A DNA stretch of 8,191 bases from JBFMAE01 sp040756085 (GTDB lineage Bacteria > Desulfobacterota > BSN033 > UBA1163), in the NCBI GenBank assembly GCA_040756085.1, contig JBFMAE010000314.1, positions 1 through 8,191 of the forward strand. The letters are read 5' to 3'. The stretch's first letter is position 1, and each line of letters opens with the position of its first letter. The translations under genes were made by a program, and so were the position numbers. The notes beneath the pieces are model-generated. The model saw only the letters and a program-made list of their open reading frames with translations. It made no database searches and was not told where the DNA came from. Shown piece after piece: positions 5,366-8,191 of this stretch.

Positions 5366-6373
5366 ATGAAATCGCGAGAAGACATGATCGCTTTTGCGCG
5401 AGAGGCCTTGGGGCTTTCAGAGTCCGTCTCCATAGAAATTTCTCCCTTCGAGGGGAGAGGGTCGGACCGGACTTTCTTACGGCTCAAATGGAACCACAAG
5501 GATTCGGCCATCCTGGTCCATTACGACCCCAAGCGTGTAGAGAATACTTACTACGCCGACATTGCAGCATTTCTCCGTGAGATCGATGTCCCGACGCCCC
5601 GGCTGATCCGCCACGATCCGGCCGGCTGTCTCATCGTCATGGAGGATCTCGGGGATACGGACCTCTGGTCTCTCAAAAAAACCCTCTGGGAAACCCGACG
5701 GACCTTTTACCAAAAGACACTTACCATTGTGAATAGACTCCACTGCTTCCCCGAAAAGGACTTCCCTTCGGCACGTGTGAGGCTCATGGAGGGCTTTGGT
5801 CCCAATCTTTACCGATGGGAACGGGACTACTTCAGGGATCATTTTGTCAGGGATGTCTGTGGGATCGAACTTGAGCCTTCCTTCGAGGGAGAACTCGAGG
5901 CAGAGCTTTCCGGCCTGGCAGAGCGGCTTTCAGGAACAAGGTACTGTCTCGTGCACCGGGATCTGCAATCCCAGAACGTGATGATCCGTGATGGAGAACC
6001 CTTCCTCATAGACTTCCAAGGGATGCGCTTCGGAAGCCCCTTCTACGATCTTGGCTCGCTCCTCTGTGATCCCTATGTGAATTTTTCCGGCAGTGAGCGT
6101 GACGAACTTCTGTCCTTTTATTACGGGCTGTCGAAATGGAATCTTGATTGGGCCACTTTTCAGAATACTTTCTGGGAAGCTTCGGTACAGCGCCTCATGC
6201 AAGCCCTCGGGGCCTATGGATTTTTGGGCCTGAAGAAAGGGCTTAAAGCTTTTCTCGAGCATATCCCTGCCGGACTCGGTCATCTTCACCATGCAGCCTC
6301 AAACATGGCATCCCTCCCCCGACTCCGGGAACTCTCCCGGGCATGCCAGAAGATGATAGAACAAAAGGGATAG
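5366..6373 (+). CDS. amgK: Anomeric MurNAc/GlcNAc kinase-like protein (aminoglycoside phosphotransferase fold)
   Basis: The product is 335 residues from ATG 5366, the normal size for AmgK. The N-lobe has a glycine loop, GRGSDRTFLRL (30-40), then VPTPRLI and CLIVMEDLGDTDLW (88-101). The catalytic loop is LVHRDLQSQNVMI (195-207), with D199 the likely base and N204 a metal ligand. IDFQGMRFGSPFYDLGSLL (215-233) supplies the DFG-like Asp D216. AmgK phosphorylates the C1 hydroxyl of MurNAc (and GlcNAc) with ATP, feeding MurU. Its position directly after a MurU-like gene is the strongest reason for naming it, since the fold is shared by many kinases. An in-frame TTG at 5351 is possible, but it abuts the 8-bp repeat array (its bases overlap a further unit at 5352-5359), so ATG 5366 is preferred. 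The ribosome binding site is weak (GGAA at 5353-5356). It is the last gene of the run. Confidence 0.8.
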   Translation: MKSREDMIAFAREALGLSESVSIEISPFEGRGSDRTFLRLKWNHKDSAILVHYDPKRVENTYYADIAAFLREIDVPTPRLIRHDPAGCLIVMEDLGDTDLWSLKKTLWETRRTFYQKTLTIVNRLHCFPEKDFPSARVRLMEGFGPNLYRWERDYFRDHFVRDVCGIELEPSFEGELEAELSGLAERLSGTRYCLVHRDLQSQNVMIRDGEPFLIDFQGMRFGSPFYDLGSLLCDPYVNFSGSERDELLSFYYGLSKWNLDWATFQNTFWEASVQRLMQALGAYGFLGLKKGLKAFLEHIPAGLGHLHHAASNMASLPRLRELSRACQKMIEQKG

Positions 6374-6440
6374 AGTGTCTGTCCGTACAAGTCACGCTTT
6401 CCACTTGAAATAAAGCATGCTTTGTTAAAATGTCACTCTA
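6371..6440. other. Gap after amgK with nested inverted repeats (weak convergent terminator region)
   Basis: TAGAGTG (6371-6377, including the amgK stop) is repeated in inverse as CACTCTA (6434-6440). Inside are CAAGT/ACTTG (6388-6392/6403-6407) and the 12-bp palindrome AAAGCATGCTTT (6412-6423), followed by GTTAAAA. The palindrome can form a short stem with a CATG loop between the convergent amgK gene and the small minus-strand frame. It is AT-rich and lacks a good T run, so termination is only a guess. Confidence 0.25.
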
Positions 6441-6460
6441 TGGAGTACAGGAAGTATATT

Positions 6461-6658
6461 TCACCTTGAGTATCTGAGGTATTTAAATCTCCTGGTCCTC
6501 CCGTCCTTGAACAGTCTGGTAAAGCCATCTATTTTTTCTTTATTTCGTTCCTCTTCCGCTTTATTAACTTTCTCTGGATTTCTTCCATAATACCAATATA
6601 TTTTTGTCTGATGGTCCACTTCATACAAGGCTTTACCTATTCTAAGTATCTCACGCAT
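6461..6658 (-). CDS. Small basic hypothetical protein (65 residues)
   Basis: The frame encodes 65 residues, rich in Lys, Arg, Glu and Tyr (for example IYWYYGRNPEKVNK), with no hydrophobic segment. I do not recognise it. In favour: AAGGG at 6669-6665 lies 6 bases before ATG, and the frame follows the phosphotransferase gene on the same strand after 60 bases, so it could be the last gene of that transcript. Against: it is short, sits in AT-rich sequence, and could be the tail of a decayed gene. Confidence 0.4.
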   Translation of the reverse strand: MREILRIGKALYEVDHQTKIYWYYGRNPEKVNKAEEERNKEKIDGFTRLFKDGRTRRFKYLRYSR

Positions 6659-6718
6659 TCTGTTCCCTTAAGGATAGTTACCAGCTGAGATCTAAACCTT
6701 TCGCGAGGGCTTGTGTGT

Positions 6719-8191
6719 CTAAAATCCTTTTTCCCACCCTATCTGTGCATTATACTGAAGAAGTCTTGAATCGTGGTTGCTCACAAAGTGACGAAGGTCC
6801 CCAAGTTGGGACTGGTACAAAGAGCAGTCGAGGGGATTTTTCTCGTCTGGGTCAAGCTTTAAATCAAAGGCCCAGCATCTATTTTGCTTTAAAGAATAGT
6901 GGACTTTCATTCGACTGGAATCCAGCGACGAGATGCATTCTTCATATCCGTAAAAGAAGATAGATTTACGTTTCAGGTTTTGATGAAAAAGAGACTCTCC
7001 GTTCAAGAACATCGATTGATAGGGAATTCTCATGGCGTCAAGAAGGGTCGGCAATATATCCACATGGCTTGTCGCAAATTCAAACGCCTTCGGCTTAAAA
7101 AGAGCCGGTTGATAGAGGATCGCCGGAGTTTCCAGATTCTCATTATAGCTATATCGGTAGTGCATATAATTATTGGGATGGTGCTGACCGAAGGCCTGTC
7201 CGTGATCACCCACGATCACCAAAATGGTTCGTTCCAACAACCCCTGGTATTGAAGGTGATCATAGATCCGCTTGATCATATGATCCAGGAGGTTTAAATT
7301 ATTATAATAACGGCTTATCAAACGGCCATCCTCCTCCAGGATGCGGTAATCCGCGCCATAGTCAAAATAGGGGAAGTGTGCCGCAAAGCTGATGTAGATG
7401 CCCAAAAAGGGTTCTCTGGCTTTATTCAATCTCTGAATAAAAAAATCGACGGTTTGAATTTCATCTCTTGCAATATAACGGCCCAGGGAATGAATTTCTT
7501 CCTTCATTCTAAAATTCAGATTTTCATAGCTATGGATCTCGAGCGGTCCGCCATTTTTCACAAAGGCCGTTGGAAAGTACCAGGAGATGGAAGAAGGGGT
7601 CACTAAGAAACGATCATAGTGTTTACCCAAAAAATTATAGATGGCAGGCACTCCAGCATCCGGACGGTTGCCGAAAGATTTCCGGTTAAAAAAATCATAA
7701 AGTCCGCTCAGTAATGAAAAGATTGCCTTTGTGCTTACGTTCGATGTGGTATAGTGCCTTTTAAAATGCCAGCCCTCTTTGGCAATCCGGTGCAGAAACG
7801 GCATGGGCATTCGATTGCCATAGCTTGTATCAAAGATATATCGAGTTCCCACCGATTCCATGATAAAAATGACGAGATTCCAATCATGAGAGCTCTTCGG
7901 CGGTAGAAAGGTTGCCGAATTCATGGGAAGGTCTTCCATAGGACGAGGGGGTTGAAGGGGTGATTCATCATGATTCATCCTATTTCTATGACGGGCATTG
8001 GCCTTCTGTTTAAAAATCGTATTTCCAGCAACGTCAGAAAGAAGAAAAAATGTAGGATTTAACCGTATTTCGGGTGGGATAGGGTAGCTTTTCCCGGTTG
8101 CTGCAAATATAAAAATCAATGGGAGTGAGACGACCAATATCATAGATATCCTTGCCATCCTAACTCTTAAACCCGGTGGGGACATCCACAC
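6719..8191 (-). CDS. LtaS/OpgB-like membrane phosphotransferase of the alkaline phosphatase superfamily (5' end beyond window)
   Basis: The frame is open to the right edge (490 residues visible), so the first visible GTG codon at 8191 need not be the true start. One membrane helix is visible near residues 14-32 (MILVVSLPLIFIFAA); relatives have several more upstream. The extracytoplasmic domain has NLVIFIMESVGTRYIF (105-120), with E112 a likely metal ligand, and TTSNVSTKAIFSLLSG (148-163), where T154 or S153 is the probable nucleophile. It also has AHFPYFDY (271-278), VGDHGQAFGQHH (327-338), with the metal-binding DH pair, and SHVDILPTLLDAM (375-387). The C/S-x-P-x-R motif of arylsulfatases is absent, so a phosphoglycerol or phosphoethanolamine-type transfer to a surface glycan or lipid is more likely than sulfate hydrolysis. 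The gene looks more AT-rich than the salvage operon, which may indicate separate origin. The substrate is unknown. Confidence 0.82.
   Translation of the reverse strand: MWMSPPGLRVRMARISMILVVSLPLIFIFAATGKSYPIPPEIRLNPTFFLLSDVAGNTIFKQKANARHRNRMNHDESPLQPPRPMEDLPMNSATFLPPKSSHDWNLVIFIMESVGTRYIFDTSYGNRMPMPFLHRIAKEGWHFKRHYTTSNVSTKAIFSLLSGLYDFFNRKSFGNRPDAGVPAIYNFLGKHYDRFLVTPSSISWYFPTAFVKNGGPLEIHSYENLNFRMKEEIHSLGRYIARDEIQTVDFFIQRLNKAREPFLGIYISFAAHFPYFDYGADYRILEEDGRLISRYYNNLNLLDHMIKRIYDHLQYQGLLERTILVIVGDHGQAFGQHHPNNYMHYRYSYNENLETPAILYQPALFKPKAFEFATSHVDILPTLLDAMRIPYQSMFLNGESLFHQNLKRKSIFFYGYEECISSLDSSRMKVHYSLKQNRCWAFDLKLDPDEKNPLDCSLYQSQLGDLRHFVSNHDSRLLQYNAQIGWEKGF

Noticed and set aside
6719..8191. Reading the right-edge gene as an arylsulfatase
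   Set aside because: The required C/S-x-P-x-R sequence for formylglycine formation is not found; the Thr/Ser region and DHG motif fit phosphotransferases better.

Overview
The window comes from a Gram-negative-type bacterium of roughly balanced base composition. The protein families (two-domain GT2 glycosyltransferase, cytosolic-looking SpoIID/LytB protein, AmpG-like transporter, AmgK/MurU pair) resemble versions I associate with Bacteroidota. The intergenic repeats and the REP-type transposase remnant feel more like Desulfobacterota/Syntrophales or a related lineage. I cannot fix the phylum from the sequence. No rRNA, tRNA or CRISPR array is visible.

Layout: (1) 1-1208, minus strand, is a large glycosyltransferase that runs off the left edge. 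(2) 1209-1764 has no intact gene. It holds the frameshifted C-terminal end of a REP-associated tyrosine transposase, bracketed by an exact 16-bp inverted repeat, then a hairpin and possible promoters. (3) 1765-6373, plus strand, is a four-gene operon-like run: SpoIID/LytB-domain protein, AmpG/MurT-like major facilitator permease, MurU-like nucleotidyltransferase and AmgK-like sugar kinase. (4) 6374-6718 is a mostly AT-rich stretch with one small possible gene on the minus strand. (5) 6719-8191, minus strand, is an LtaS-like (alkaline phosphatase superfamily) membrane phosphotransferase whose N-terminus lies beyond the right edge.

The central operon reads as a cell-wall salvage module. The SpoIID-type protein would act on muropeptide glycan, the permease would import the amino sugar, AmgK would phosphorylate it at the anomeric position, and MurU would convert it to UDP-MurNAc. 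That route bypasses de novo UDP-MurNAc synthesis by MurA/MurB. The pathway assignment is inference from family resemblance plus gene order. The oddest features are the SpoIID-like protein without any export signal, and two intergenic spacers inside the operon. Each spacer is built of degenerate 8-bp tandem repeats arranged as opposing arms, with different unit sequences but the same architecture.
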